Below the pieces are notes generated by a model, which had not been told where the DNA came from, did no database searches, and saw nothing but the letters and a program-made list of their open reading frames with translations. The translations under genes were made by a program, and so were the position numbers. 43,154 nt of DNA from Fimbriimonadia bacterium (lineage in GTDB: Bacteria; Armatimonadota; Fimbriimonadia; Fimbriimonadales; GBS-DC). Where the stretch lies: the NCBI GenBank assembly GCA_026129765.1, contig JAHCHP010000025.1:1-43154 (forward strand). Reading direction: 5' to 3'. Below are positions 7,860 to 15,602 of the stretch, in pieces (within the stretch, counting starts at the first letter, position 1; each line of letters opens with the position of its first letter).

Positions 7860-8825
7860 TTATTCCACCTGAAGGCTTTCCAGTAATTCATTCCACAAGT
7901 TCTGCTGGTTCACCTGCCCCCAATAGTGCCGAAACTTCTGATAAATCGCTTGGCGCGCCTGTTGTCGGTTTAACTGTAAGAATTGCAGACCAGGCTTCAG
8001 GCGTCGAAAAGCGCGCGCATGTCCAAAATAACCCACTGAGCGTTCCCGCTCCTCCTTCATAAAACCATCCAGAAAATCGACCCACACATCGCAATCGTGC
8101 AAATCGCCCAACAGGGTCTGTATCTCTTTGACCACTTTGATGGGGGGTTCCAGCCGTTTTTCGTACAGAGGCGCAAAGATTTCCAGCGTATACCGCAGAC
8201 GTTTGGCGGCGATCCGCATTTCGTGCAGTTCCTCGATCGCATTAGGGTCTTCGACATAAGGTTCATAGGAGAGCAGCGTCTTTAAGCGGTCCAAAATCGC
8301 GTCGCGCGCCAAAGCGAGGGTTTGGGGTGAACGAGGGCTGATCTGCAGTAGTTTCGCCTCTGCCAGAACCCCTTGAAAATGATGCTCCATTTCGGAAATG
8401 ACGCTCGATTCTTCCAACCGGTCCATCGCGCGGATCACCCGGCTTTGCTGCTCTTCGCGCTGTTGGCGCAGTCTGAGCAGCAACCGCTCGATGCCCGCTT
8501 TATAAAGTTTATAGGGCGATGAAGGCTCGAAGAATTCGGGCTGCTGGAGAAATCGAGAAACGAAATCGATCTGCACATCCAGGTCACGCGCCGCGCCCAA
8601 TGCCCGTGTGATGCGCCGGATATTTCTGCGCCATGCTTTGATCCGTTCGGGCGGCAGGTATGGCTCAAACAGCGCGAACGCGGCTCGGAACCGGCGGGAA
8701 GCGACCCGCATGCGGTGGATATACTCGATATCCAGCGCGTCCCGAACGCCGCCCATCTCTTTTTTGATGGCTTTTAGCCGCTTCGCCAGCGCGTCGGCAG
8801 CCAGCGCATGGAGCGAGTCAATCAT
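7860..8825 (-). CDS. CHAD domain protein
   Basis: A 321-residue helical, strongly basic protein. Two CHAD half-repeats are visible: IHRMRVASRRFRAAFALFEP with LGAARDLDVQ near the N-terminus, and LHEMRIAAKRLRYTLEIFAP with LLGDLHDCDVWVDF near residues 200-260. CHAD domains (conserved histidine alpha-helical domain) bind polyphosphate through their basic groove and localise to polyphosphate granules in species where this was tested. Its ATG overlaps the upstream gene's TGA (ATGA), which implies translational coupling. With the HD protein downstream it forms a probable polyphosphate-associated unit. Confidence 0.9.
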   Translation of the reverse strand: MIDSLHALAADALAKRLKAIKKEMGGVRDALDIEYIHRMRVASRRFRAAFALFEPYLPPERIKAWRRNIRRITRALGAARDLDVQIDFVSRFLQQPEFFEPSSPYKLYKAGIERLLLRLRQQREEQQSRVIRAMDRLEESSVISEMEHHFQGVLAEAKLLQISPRSPQTLALARDAILDRLKTLLSYEPYVEDPNAIEELHEMRIAAKRLRYTLEIFAPLYEKRLEPPIKVVKEIQTLLGDLHDCDVWVDFLDGFMKEERERSVGYFGHARAFRRLKPGLQFLQLNRQQARQAIYQKFRHYWGQVNQQNLWNELLESLQVE

Positions 8826-9535
8826 AATCCTTCTATGGTTCGAATCTGATCGCGCAGGTCTTCAAACACTTCCTGAACCGAGCGGTTCGCATCGATTTCT
8901 GTGAAGCCGTATTCTGCCGACATGCGGTCTAACTGTTCGATAATGCGCGACTGGTAAGCGCAGAAACTATCATAAAGATTGTCGGCGCAGCGAATGTCCA
9001 TGCCCGATTCCCAATAGTTAAAGCCACGTCCATGCACCATGCGGGAGACCAGCGTGGGAATGTTGACTTTGAGGTATAGCACTGCGTCCGGCACAAGCGC
9101 AAAACCGTAGACCCCGCGCGCCCAATTGGGGTCGGCTCCCCGCACCACATCCCGCGCCATAATGGAGTAGAAATAGCGGTCCGACAGCACGATTTCACCT
9201 GCCCGGAGTGCGGGAATAATCAGGTTTTCCAAGCGGTCCGCAAAATCGGTGGCATAAAACAGGCTGAGTGTGAGACGGCTCAAGGTATGTCCCGCTTTGG
9301 CGGCGTCCAATCCGGGCTGGGTCAAGGGCGAACGAGAAAGCCCAGTGTTGGAAACGGCATGCCCTTCCTCTTCCAGCCACTGGGTCAGCATCTCAATTTG
9401 TGTGGAGCGCCCCACGCCATCGGGTCCCTCAATCACAATCAATCTGCCGGGAAGGCGATCCAGCGTCATATAAGGGAATCCCCGCCCATAATAGGCGATT
9501 TTTTGCGGTTTGGGGCGTTTTCTGGAGGCTCTCAT
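8822..9535 (-). CDS. Thymidylate-kinase-like protein with Arg in the Walker A motif
   Basis: A 237-residue P-loop protein of the thymidylate-kinase fold: RLIVIEGPDGVGRST, then ATDFADRLENLIIPAL, IVLSDRYFYSIMARDVVRG, and YWESGMD. The Walker A sequence is GPDGVGRST (residues 37-45): the normally invariant Lys is Arg (codon CGC, seen directly). The dTMP-site motif of true Tmk (R-E-P-G-G) is also absent. It resembles the upstream neighbour throughout, so it is a paralogue from an old duplication. A basic N-terminal extension of 22 residues precedes Met23; I keep the first ATG because it overlaps the upstream stop (ATGA). The product may be a poor kinase or a regulatory partner of its neighbour. 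Confidence 0.8.
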   Translation of the reverse strand: MRASRKRPKPQKIAYYGRGFPYMTLDRLPGRLIVIEGPDGVGRSTQIEMLTQWLEEEGHAVSNTGLSRSPLTQPGLDAAKAGHTLSRLTLSLFYATDFADRLENLIIPALRAGEIVLSDRYFYSIMARDVVRGADPNWARGVYGFALVPDAVLYLKVNIPTLVSRMVHGRGFNYWESGMDIRCADNLYDSFCAYQSRIIEQLDRMSAEYGFTEIDANRSVQEVFEDLRDQIRTIEGL

Positions 9536-10230
9536 TTGGGTTCTCCTTGATATTGCGGGGTGGGCAAACCCTGCCAGCCTTTCAAAATCTCTTGGGTGAT
9601 ATGCCGCACATGCTTTTGCTGTTCAGGTATCGGCAAGGTGGCATCCACCGCTGTCAAACCGAATTCGGCGACCATCCCGTCGTACTCTTCCATAATCCGT
9701 TGTTGGAATAGCTGGAAACTGACCACGCGGTTATCCGACAGTCCCAAATCCATGCCTGCCTCATAATATTTGATTCTGGCTCTGCGCCCCCCAGTAATCC
9801 GGTCGACCGCCGTTTCTAAGGGAACGCGGAAGTAAAGCGCGAGATCGGGCATCGGCGCAAAGGAGTAGAGGTTGCGAACCCAGCTTTTATCCACCCCGCG
9901 CGCCACATCGCGGGCGAAAGCGGTGAAGGCGTACCGGTCTGCTAAGACAATAACTCCTGCCTTCAAGAGGGGCAGAATGTTGTTTTCCCAGCGATCCGCG
10001 AAATCGGTTGCCTGCAAAAGGCTGAAAGTGGCGGGGGTAAGCACGCGCTCTTTTTTACCGAGACGTGTTGTGCTTTTCACCAGCGCGGACGAATTCCATT
10101 CGCTAAAATAGACCGATCTGCCTTGCGCCAGAAGCCACTTATAGAGCAGGCGAATCTGCGTGGACTTTCCGCTGCCATCGATTCCTTCAACGACGATAAG
10201 TTTGCCTTTATAGGGATTTGGAATAAGCAT
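9532..10230 (-). CDS. Thymidylate-kinase-like P-loop kinase
   Basis: A 232-residue protein with an intact Walker A (GIDGSGKST, residues 16-24), an ATDFADRWENNILP helix, VLADRYAFTAFARDVARG (DRY at 98-100), and YYEAGMDLGLSDN. The fold is that of thymidylate kinase, but the R-E-P-G-G segment of canonical dTMP kinases is replaced by EWNSSALVKS. I therefore do not call it tmk; annotation pipelines probably would. It is the first gene of a four-gene operon with overlapping stops and starts. Kinase activity on a nucleotide or related phosphate is likely, the substrate is unknown. No ribosome site precedes the ATG; a TATACT box ends 6 bases before it. Confidence 0.8.
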   Translation of the reverse strand: MLIPNPYKGKLIVVEGIDGSGKSTQIRLLYKWLLAQGRSVYFSEWNSSALVKSTTRLGKKERVLTPATFSLLQATDFADRWENNILPLLKAGVIVLADRYAFTAFARDVARGVDKSWVRNLYSFAPMPDLALYFRVPLETAVDRITGGRRARIKYYEAGMDLGLSDNRVVSFQLFQQRIMEEYDGMVAEFGLTAVDATLPIPEQQKHVRHITQEILKGWQGLPTPQYQGEPK

Positions 10231-10236
10231 AAGATG

Positions 10237-10242
10237 AGTATA
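10237..10242 (-). promoter_or_regulatory. -10 box (TATACT) of the kinase/CHAD/HD operon
   Basis: On the minus strand TATACT is followed by 6 bases (CATCTT) and then the ATG at 10230. This suggests a leaderless transcript for the first gene of the operon. Confidence 0.55.
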
Positions 10243-10341
10243 AATATACCTGATTTCGGGGCTGGATTCACAAGGTTCTTTCTCAATGCTGTCCTACCGG
10301 GCGCAGGCGAGGTATCTACGGTTTGAGTTTGTAGGAATCTA

Positions 10342-10561
10342 TTAGAGGCGTTCCCACTCTTCTTTCGAGAGACCTGCTTGTTTCAATATTCGTCCCAACA
10401 GGTCTTTACCAATATCGCCTTGATGCGGGTTCGGAACCCGTAGCGTGAGGTCATTCCGTCTCATGATTCTGATGTTTTCCGCCTGCATAGGGACCCTCAA
10501 ACCCTGCTTTTCGCAGAGCTTTGATTAAATCAGAGCGGCTAATGGGACCAAATACTGGCAT
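10342..10561 (-). pseudogene. hicA: HicA-type mRNA interferase toxin, broken by a one-base frameshift
   Basis: Frame 1 from ATG 10561 reads MPVFGPISRSDLIKALRKAG then FEGPYAGGKHQ, the classic HicA N-terminus with the active-site His in GGKHQ, and stops after HETE. Shifting one base, the rest continues IMRRNDLTLRVPNPHQGDIG and ends LSKEEWERL with a stop at 10344-10342. The break is explained by one extra base in the TT at 10467-10468 (plus strand). HicA normally cuts mRNA and is about 70-75 residues; the joined product would be about 72. The start overlaps the hicB stop (TAATG). It is either a real inactivating mutation or an assembly error. Confidence 0.85.
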
Positions 10562-10803
10562 TAGACTGCCTCTGGAATGGTCAATGTGATGTCGCCCATG
10601 ACGGGTACAGGCATGTGGTTAGCAATTCTAAACATGAGCCATTCTTCTAAAACTTCCTGCAGTTCGCGACGGCACGTTTCCAATGTAGATCCTGTTGCCC
10701 ATATCCCATCACATCCCGGAATTTCCGCGTAAAAGAGTTTGTCATCAGGCAAAATTTCATATTGCGCTCGATTCATCGCTTCTTCAATATATTTAGTGAA
10801 CAT
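10561..10803 (-). CDS. hicB: HicB-family antitoxin
   Basis: An 80-residue HicB-like protein (MFTKYIEEAMNRAQYEILPD, YAEIPGCDGIWATGSTLETC, LQEVLEEWLMFRIANHMPVP). It has the partially degraded RNase H-like fold of HicB antitoxins without a C-terminal DNA-binding domain. It lies upstream of hicA with a TAATG stop/start overlap, the order hicB-hicA. It appears intact although its toxin is frameshifted. A GGTGAT sequence before the ATG could serve as a weak ribosome site. Confidence 0.9.
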   Translation of the reverse strand: MFTKYIEEAMNRAQYEILPDDKLFYAEIPGCDGIWATGSTLETCRRELQEVLEEWLMFRIANHMPVPVMGDITLTIPEAV

Positions 10804-10945
10804 GAGTCATCACCGTTGAATACTACCTTGAGATGCGAGTTTTCCTCTAAAATCGCTGAATATTCTTTCCTCCATCTGCTCCTGCAGTCTGGGGGACCAA
10901 TAGGGGGCGGATCATGAATTCGCCCCCTTTCAAGAAGAACTCCAC

Positions 10946-12097
10946 TCAATCCCGTTTGTTTCTTGGGAGACGATCCTTCACGCTGGGCAGCGGCTCGAGC
11001 GACTGATGCGGTTCTGTTTGATACCAAAACGCCACGCTGGAGTAGTCGTTTTCCTGCATGTTGGCATGCCCATGTTCAATGCTCATTCGAAGCGACTGGT
11101 TGAACATCACCGGGTCTTCGATATGAAACCGGTAGGAGGTGCATTGATGGCGGTCGGGGAATTTGGGGTCATTTTCTGGGATGGAAGTGCCTGCATAGGC
11201 GTAGGCTTTGTTATGCATACCCCAAGCATGACACAGGTAATCCTCTGAGCCGGTTCCGTGCAGCGAGGGCGGCCAAGGCTCGCCATCGATAAAGAACATA
11301 TCGTCGCCTTCGCCCCACCAAGTGTACTCTTTCAAAACCTGTTCTTGTGTGCCTAACTTGCGAATCACCGGCAGCGGATCGATGTTATCTATCGACAGCA
11401 CGCAGCCCACAAAATGCCCTGCGCCTTGCGCGTCCAGAATGAGATAGTTTTCTTGGTCGCTCAAACAGGGTTCCGCCAAATGCTCCCAATAGTTGATTTT
11501 CTGGTCGAACAGGTTACCTTTGGTGCCGGTGGTGTGGTATTCCTGCCGGTAATGGGCGTGAAAACGCAGCACCGAATCGGGCAGGGGGGCGTCATACGAC
11601 TCGTAATCCACATAGTAGTAGAAGGAGTGGACTTCACCCTCACATTCATTGACCACTTCCATCCGCGCGCCCGAGGCGAACGGCATCGCGAAATAGCAGT
11701 TCATAGCGACGCCACCGCCATAGTTGCCATCATGCCCATCCGGTGTGACGGTGGCGAGGGGCAGTGACATAAACGAGCGCGCAATTCCATGCCCCATCCC
11801 AAAGAAATCGCCGAGGGGACTCAGCACGCTGGGTTCTGTTTCGCCATCCCAGTAGAACTTCAAGACCAGTTTGCGCAGGTAAAGCGGGTCTGAGCAGCCC
11901 ACCGTAATCCAAATATGCCGCACGCAGCCTGCGCCTGAAATCTCGGCTAAGGTCGCGGTTGCGCCCGCCGGGATCGTGAGAAAATCGCGGTTACCGCCGG
12001 TCTTGTCCCAGCTGGAAACGCGCTTGGAACGTCCTGTCCGGCGATAGATCAACTTGCTGAAAATACCTGTGCCTCCAATACCATCCAATGGTTGCAT
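10946..12097 (-). CDS. DUF2961 (GH172-type) protein
   Basis: A 383-residue cytoplasmic-looking protein without signal peptide. It matches the DUF2961 family, which CAZy places in GH172: DKTGGNRDFLTIPAGATATL and ISGAGCVRHIWITV at the N-terminus, LPLGDFFGMGHG-like LSPLGDFFGMGHG, MNCYFAMPFASGARMEV, and LHGTGSEDYLCHAWG near residue 280. Characterised members act on difructose dianhydride or on D-arabinofuranosides, so a furanosidase activity is possible; the exact substrate cannot be read from sequence. ATG 12097 is preceded by GGAGG at proper spacing. It stands alone between hicB and the TolB/FlgO-like gene, both on the same strand. Confidence 0.88.
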   Translation of the reverse strand: MQPLDGIGGTGIFSKLIYRRTGRSKRVSSWDKTGGNRDFLTIPAGATATLAEISGAGCVRHIWITVGCSDPLYLRKLVLKFYWDGETEPSVLSPLGDFFGMGHGIARSFMSLPLATVTPDGHDGNYGGGVAMNCYFAMPFASGARMEVVNECEGEVHSFYYYVDYESYDAPLPDSVLRFHAHYRQEYHTTGTKGNLFDQKINYWEHLAEPCLSDQENYLILDAQGAGHFVGCVLSIDNIDPLPVIRKLGTQEQVLKEYTWWGEGDDMFFIDGEPWPPSLHGTGSEDYLCHAWGMHNKAYAYAGTSIPENDPKFPDRHQCTSYRFHIEDPVMFNQSLRMSIEHGHANMQENDYSSVAFWYQTEPHQSLEPLPSVKDRLPRNKRD

Positions 12098-12193
12098 GTG
12101 TGCCTCCGAATTCTGAAAATAGGAATAGGGATAGAGTTCGAGGTCATTTCAAAAAAGCCTGCTAATTGTGAACGCGGGAAGTTAGCCTTTGAA

Positions 12194-12231
12194 AAGCAGA
12201 CCCGTTCGCTGCGCTCAGGGTGACAGCGGTC
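12194..12231. repeat. Dispersed repeat cluster 2
   Basis: GAAAAGCAGACCCGTTCGCT and GCGCTCAGGGTGACAG, the minus-orientation form of the GTCACCCTGAGCGCAGCGAA module, between two same-strand genes and adjoining the stop codon at 12237. Confidence 0.8.
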
Positions 12232-12236
12232 CTATC

Positions 12237-13352
12237 CTACTTCTTGACCTGGTGCTGATAGACCGCTGCCGCTAAGGCTTCGCCCGTTTTAGGGTCCAAC
12301 ACACGCGCATTCACCACCCAAGTCTCGCTGCCGCGCCGGGAAATGGAGCCGACCAAAAACAGGCTGTTGGGCAGTTTTTTGGCGAGTTCAGAGGTCAATT
12401 TCTCTTCGCTTAAACCGGGCTGCGTTAGGTTGATCTCGCTCAACGCTTTTTCTAATTGCGCAGGTTCCACGGTCCGGACGCCCGCGCTGACCAGCGCGCT
12501 GATGAGGTCATCTTGAAGCGGCATGCCCAATTGTTGCGCATATTTCTCTTCCGCCTCTTCGGAGACTCCGCTGATTCGGAAGGGCAACACCACCAGGGTT
12601 CGCTTTTCCTGTTTTTGCTTTACTTGCTGCGCGATCCGCTCCGTCAGGTTGTTCGCGACTTCCAACGGAAAGGCTTCCAAGTCCGCGCCCCCTCCAGCAG
12701 TGGTTGCGCCGCCGGAGATATTGATCTGGCTGCCGACCCGGCTTACGCGGGGAGCCAGCCATGGTTCCAGCGCTTTGGCGATGGCGAATTGACCCGCGCG
12801 CTGCTCATGCGGGGTTTTAGGACCGCCGCTGACCACCGTGAAGAGCGAGGTGACAAAGACTGCGCCCAACGCTTTCAGGGTGTCCTCTTTGGCATTGCTG
12901 TCCATTTTGACGCCGCGGCTATTCAGCGCAAGGGTTTGGTTTCGAACGTCGACCAACACCGCATCGACGGTACAAGTAGATTTGGTTTTCGGACCCAACC
13001 CGACCCAGATACTGCGCGAATGCCATTCCGCTTTTCCCGCCAGCACATAATCTACTTTGAGCGTTTGACCCAATTTCACTAATTCGGCGGGAGCAGGCAC
13101 TTCGCTGGATTGCTGGAAGTTAGTCTGGTTCTGCCAAGCAGAGGTGACCCGCCCTTCCGGGATCATTTCCAAACCTGCGCTGGAGAACAGTTTCTCCAGG
13201 GTCTCTTTGGCGGTTCGCTGGGCGGTGTCGGTGCCGCCTTTGAATATCCAAGGCACGATGGCGATCTTCTCGGTTTCCTGCGCGCGGGGCGCGGAAACGA
13301 ATGCGCTGATGGTCAACAGCGCTCCCCAAATAAACCAAGCTCTTTTTTTCAT
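12237..13352 (-). CDS. Secreted protein with two TolB/FlgO-like halves
   Basis: A 371-residue exported protein with signal peptide MKKRAWFIWGALLTISAFVSAPRAQ. Residues 27-170 (IAIVPWIFKGG, LEKLFSSAGLEMI, LGQTLKVDYVLAGKAEW) and 250-371 (TLVVLPFRISG, DDLISALVSAGVRTVEPAQL, LFLVGSISRRG, NARVLDPKTGEAL) each show the alternating pattern of TolB-N/FlgO/CsgG-like domains: a strand with a 'P' turn, a helix, then a lipoprotein-like D/E-rich sheet. The two halves are probably an internal duplication. Function unknown; an envelope assembly or periplasmic sensing role is inferred. It has a modest GGAGAC ribosome site. Confidence 0.7.
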   Translation of the reverse strand: MKKRAWFIWGALLTISAFVSAPRAQETEKIAIVPWIFKGGTDTAQRTAKETLEKLFSSAGLEMIPEGRVTSAWQNQTNFQQSSEVPAPAELVKLGQTLKVDYVLAGKAEWHSRSIWVGLGPKTKSTCTVDAVLVDVRNQTLALNSRGVKMDSNAKEDTLKALGAVFVTSLFTVVSGGPKTPHEQRAGQFAIAKALEPWLAPRVSRVGSQINISGGATTAGGGADLEAFPLEVANNLTERIAQQVKQKQEKRTLVVLPFRISGVSEEAEEKYAQQLGMPLQDDLISALVSAGVRTVEPAQLEKALSEINLTQPGLSEEKLTSELAKKLPNSLFLVGSISRRGSETWVVNARVLDPKTGEALAAAVYQHQVKK

Positions 13353-13463
13353 TAGATAGGTCTCCCTGAGACTAATTATTGGTATATCTTACCCGAAAAC
13401 GAAGGATTCATTTGTTACATCATTTGGGTTAAAAGACCCGCTTAAGAAAACTTCTGTTTTTCC

Positions 13464-13491
13464 TGGATTCCCGCGTTGGCGGGAATGACAG
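13464..13491. repeat. Dispersed repeat 3
   Basis: TGGATTCCCGCGTTGGCGGG followed by AATGACAG: the palindromic CCCGC/GCGGG module of the repeat family, also at 43131-43154 and in degraded form at 25530-25556 and 28307-28327. Confidence 0.8.
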
Positions 13492-13517
13492 CGATCAGAG
13501 GTTTTTCAAACGTAAAC

Positions 13518-13589
13518 TTGACAGGGAATTGAACTTGCGATACACTGTATTTTTGACAGGAGTATAAACGCCCTGAATCGAGTTATAAT
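13518..13589 (+). promoter_or_regulatory. Promoters of the 13651 gene
   Basis: TTGACA (13518-13523), 17 bases, TACACT (13541-13546): close to the sigma-70 consensus. A second -10-like TATAAT lies at 13584-13589, just before the leader hairpin, but without a well-spaced -35. Confidence 0.65.
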
Positions 13590-13591
13590 AT

Positions 13592-13634
13592 AATTCAGAA
13601 TCTAAGGAGTCATTTTCATTAGAGATTCTGAATT
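13592..13634 (+). promoter_or_regulatory. Leader hairpin upstream of the 13651 gene
   Basis: AATTCAGAATCT and AGATTCTGAATT form a perfect 12-bp inverted repeat with a 19-base loop, ending a few bases before the AGGAGG ribosome site. It would form at the 5' end of a transcript from the 13584 box. Confidence 0.7.
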
Positions 13635-13650
13635 TAACTTAGGAGGACTC

Positions 13651-15528
13651 ATGATGAGTTCGTTGCACCAATGTAGTCATAATCTAATCAAGCTTGTCGC
13701 CGTGCTTCTATGCGCGATGAATTTAACCTCCATCCGCGCCGACGATTTTTATTGGGTCGGCGGTTGTAGCGGAGACCTGTATGCTCCTTGGTATGCCAGT
13801 TGTAGTATGGGTTCGTGCAGCGGTAATGGAACGATGTTTATCAATAATTGGGGGCGAACGATCTGCAATGCTCAGCCTGCAACCCCCAACAGTACCGATA
13901 ATGTCTTTTTATCGGGCGGCAGTATCCCGTGGTTGGCAGGAACAGCAGCGGTCTTTCAATTGCACATCGATGGTAGCAGCGCTTTGCAAATTCTAAGCAC
14001 CGGAACACTAAAATTACACGGTCCGACCCAATTGAATAACGGAACGATTCAGATGGCAACGACGAATGGTTTTGGCGGTGCCATTCTTGACTGCGAAGCG
14101 AACACAACCTTCACCGGGTCAGGAACCATTGATACCCTTCCTCAATTTCCCGGCGGCGTGATTCGCAGTTTCAATGGCGCGGTGTTGACCAATGCCTCTG
14201 GACACACCCTGAAAGGAGAATTGCGATTAGATGCAAGTATGGTCAATCAAGGAGTGATCAACTGCCATAGGGGAAATATGGTTTTTCAAATTCTGCCCAA
14301 GACCAATCAGAATCTCATCAAATCAGAAGGCGAAGGGGTCTTGGTTTTCCGAAACGTGCCAGTTTTTCAGACGAGCAACGGCGTCATTCACGCAGATAAT
14401 CGCTTCATCTACCTGGAAGGTGCGACGATTGAGGGCGGAACTCTGAAAGCGACCGGAGCGAATGGGCTTTTTGTCACTCTCAACGCCACTTCGACCCTGA
14501 AAAATGTGACTTTATCGGAGGGAACAAATGTGGTTCAACATTTCCTCCAACTGACTGGAAATCACTTTACCAATCATGGAACCGTTTATTCCAACCGGTC
14601 GACCATCCATATCGATGGAACTATGAGCTTACTGGGATCAGGTATGATCCAATTCACGGGCTCGAACATCATTCCCGGCACGGGATTCACAGTGACCAAT
14701 TTTCAAACGATTCGCGGCGCAGGCACTTTAGAGCTGAACGGGACCTTGATCAATCGCGGAACGATCATTGCAGAGGTCGATTTTATTACCAATACGATAG
14801 TGATGAACAGCGCAGGGCGGTTCAATAACCGCGGCAGCGTCATTGTGGATAGCGCCAGCCTCAATACGAATGGCGGAAACTATCGCCAGTCGGCGGGCGA
14901 AACAGTGGTAAACGGCTCGATGCGAATCAACGGTGGCTACAAGATGGACCTGCGAGGCGGTGAACTGAAAGGCAGAGGCTTGATTTATGGTCATGTGGAG
15001 TGTAGTCAAACGGGCGTGGTCAGCCCCGGCACCTCGGTTGGCGATCTGACAATGTTGAACAGCAACTACGCACAAACGGCGGATGGAACGCTCTTTGCAG
15101 AGATCGCAGGCGTAAATGTGGGTCAGTATGATCGCTTTACTGTTAGCGGCAACGCGCCGAACGGGATCGCAAACTTGAACGGAACGCTGCGCGTGGAGTT
15201 TACTGATGGATTCACACCTTCGGTTGGGCAGGAATTCCCCGTGCTGTATTATCGCCAGCGGAACGGTCAGTTCAGCAGCGTGGTTGTAGACAACCTCCCC
15301 TTTGGGCAAAGTGTCCGCCTTGTTTACCAGTCCGACCGAATGATTGTGAAAATGATCACCACCGGCGATGCTAACAACGATGGCTGTGTGAACGATGTCG
15401 ACCTGTTGGCGGTTCTGTTCACTTTGGGCAGTACGGGCGCGGGACTGACGGGCGATTTGGATAACAATGGCACGGTGGATGATAACGACCTGCTGATCGT
15501 GTTGTTCAACTTCGGCGCAGGTTGTTGA
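13651..15528 (+). CDS. Large secreted beta-helix-like protein with dockerin-like C-terminus
   Basis: 625 residues. A signal peptide (to about SIRA/DDF) is followed by a Gly/Asn/Thr-rich body with many short strand-turn units (LNNGTIQM, MVNQGVINC, FTNHGTVYS, LINRGTIIAEV, RFNNRGSVIVDS), typical of right-handed parallel beta-helix or autotransporter passenger-like surfaces. Around residue 480 a segment (DGTLFAEIAGVNVGQYDRFTV) resembles PEP-CTERM/autotransporter-associated repeats. The end has two calcium loops, GDANNDGCVNDVD and GDLDNNGTVDDND, each with LL.VLF, and finishes FNFGAGC. ATG 13651 or 13654 follows AGGAGG. Probably an adhesin or surface structural protein; no enzyme motif is seen. Confidence 0.85.
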   Translation: MMSSLHQCSHNLIKLVAVLLCAMNLTSIRADDFYWVGGCSGDLYAPWYASCSMGSCSGNGTMFINNWGRTICNAQPATPNSTDNVFLSGGSIPWLAGTAAVFQLHIDGSSALQILSTGTLKLHGPTQLNNGTIQMATTNGFGGAILDCEANTTFTGSGTIDTLPQFPGGVIRSFNGAVLTNASGHTLKGELRLDASMVNQGVINCHRGNMVFQILPKTNQNLIKSEGEGVLVFRNVPVFQTSNGVIHADNRFIYLEGATIEGGTLKATGANGLFVTLNATSTLKNVTLSEGTNVVQHFLQLTGNHFTNHGTVYSNRSTIHIDGTMSLLGSGMIQFTGSNIIPGTGFTVTNFQTIRGAGTLELNGTLINRGTIIAEVDFITNTIVMNSAGRFNNRGSVIVDSASLNTNGGNYRQSAGETVVNGSMRINGGYKMDLRGGELKGRGLIYGHVECSQTGVVSPGTSVGDLTMLNSNYAQTADGTLFAEIAGVNVGQYDRFTVSGNAPNGIANLNGTLRVEFTDGFTPSVGQEFPVLYYRQRNGQFSSVVVDNLPFGQSVRLVYQSDRMIVKMITTGDANNDGCVNDVDLLAVLFTLGSTGAGLTGDLDNNGTVDDNDLLIVLFNFGAGC

Positions 15529-15541
15529 TTTCTCGTGAGGA

Positions 15542-15570
15542 GAGTACCCCCAATAATTTAGGGGGTACTC
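15542..15570. terminator. Bidirectional terminator between convergent genes
   Basis: Perfect 10-bp inverted repeat GAGTACCCCC / GGGGGTACTC with a 9-base A/T loop, placed between two convergent stop codons. There is no long T-tract on either side, so efficiency is uncertain. Confidence 0.7.
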
Positions 15571-15602
15571 ACTCTTGAATAGTTGTAGCAAGACGATAGT
15601 TG

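Larger units (their letters stand above)
13353..13650. other. Intergenic region between divergent genes
   Basis: About 300 bases without a gene. It contains dispersed repeat 3, a good sigma-70-type promoter, a second -10-like box and a leader hairpin for the downstream plus-strand gene, listed separately. A GATATACC sequence near 13381-13388 (minus strand) may be the -10 region of the divergent gene. Confidence 0.6.

Noticed and set aside
12456..13082. 208-codon plus-strand open frame
   Set aside because: Antisense to the TolB/FlgO-like gene; no domain seen.
14728..15591. 287-codon open frame on the minus strand
   Set aside because: Antisense to the dockerin-tailed 13651 gene; no ribosome site or family similarity.
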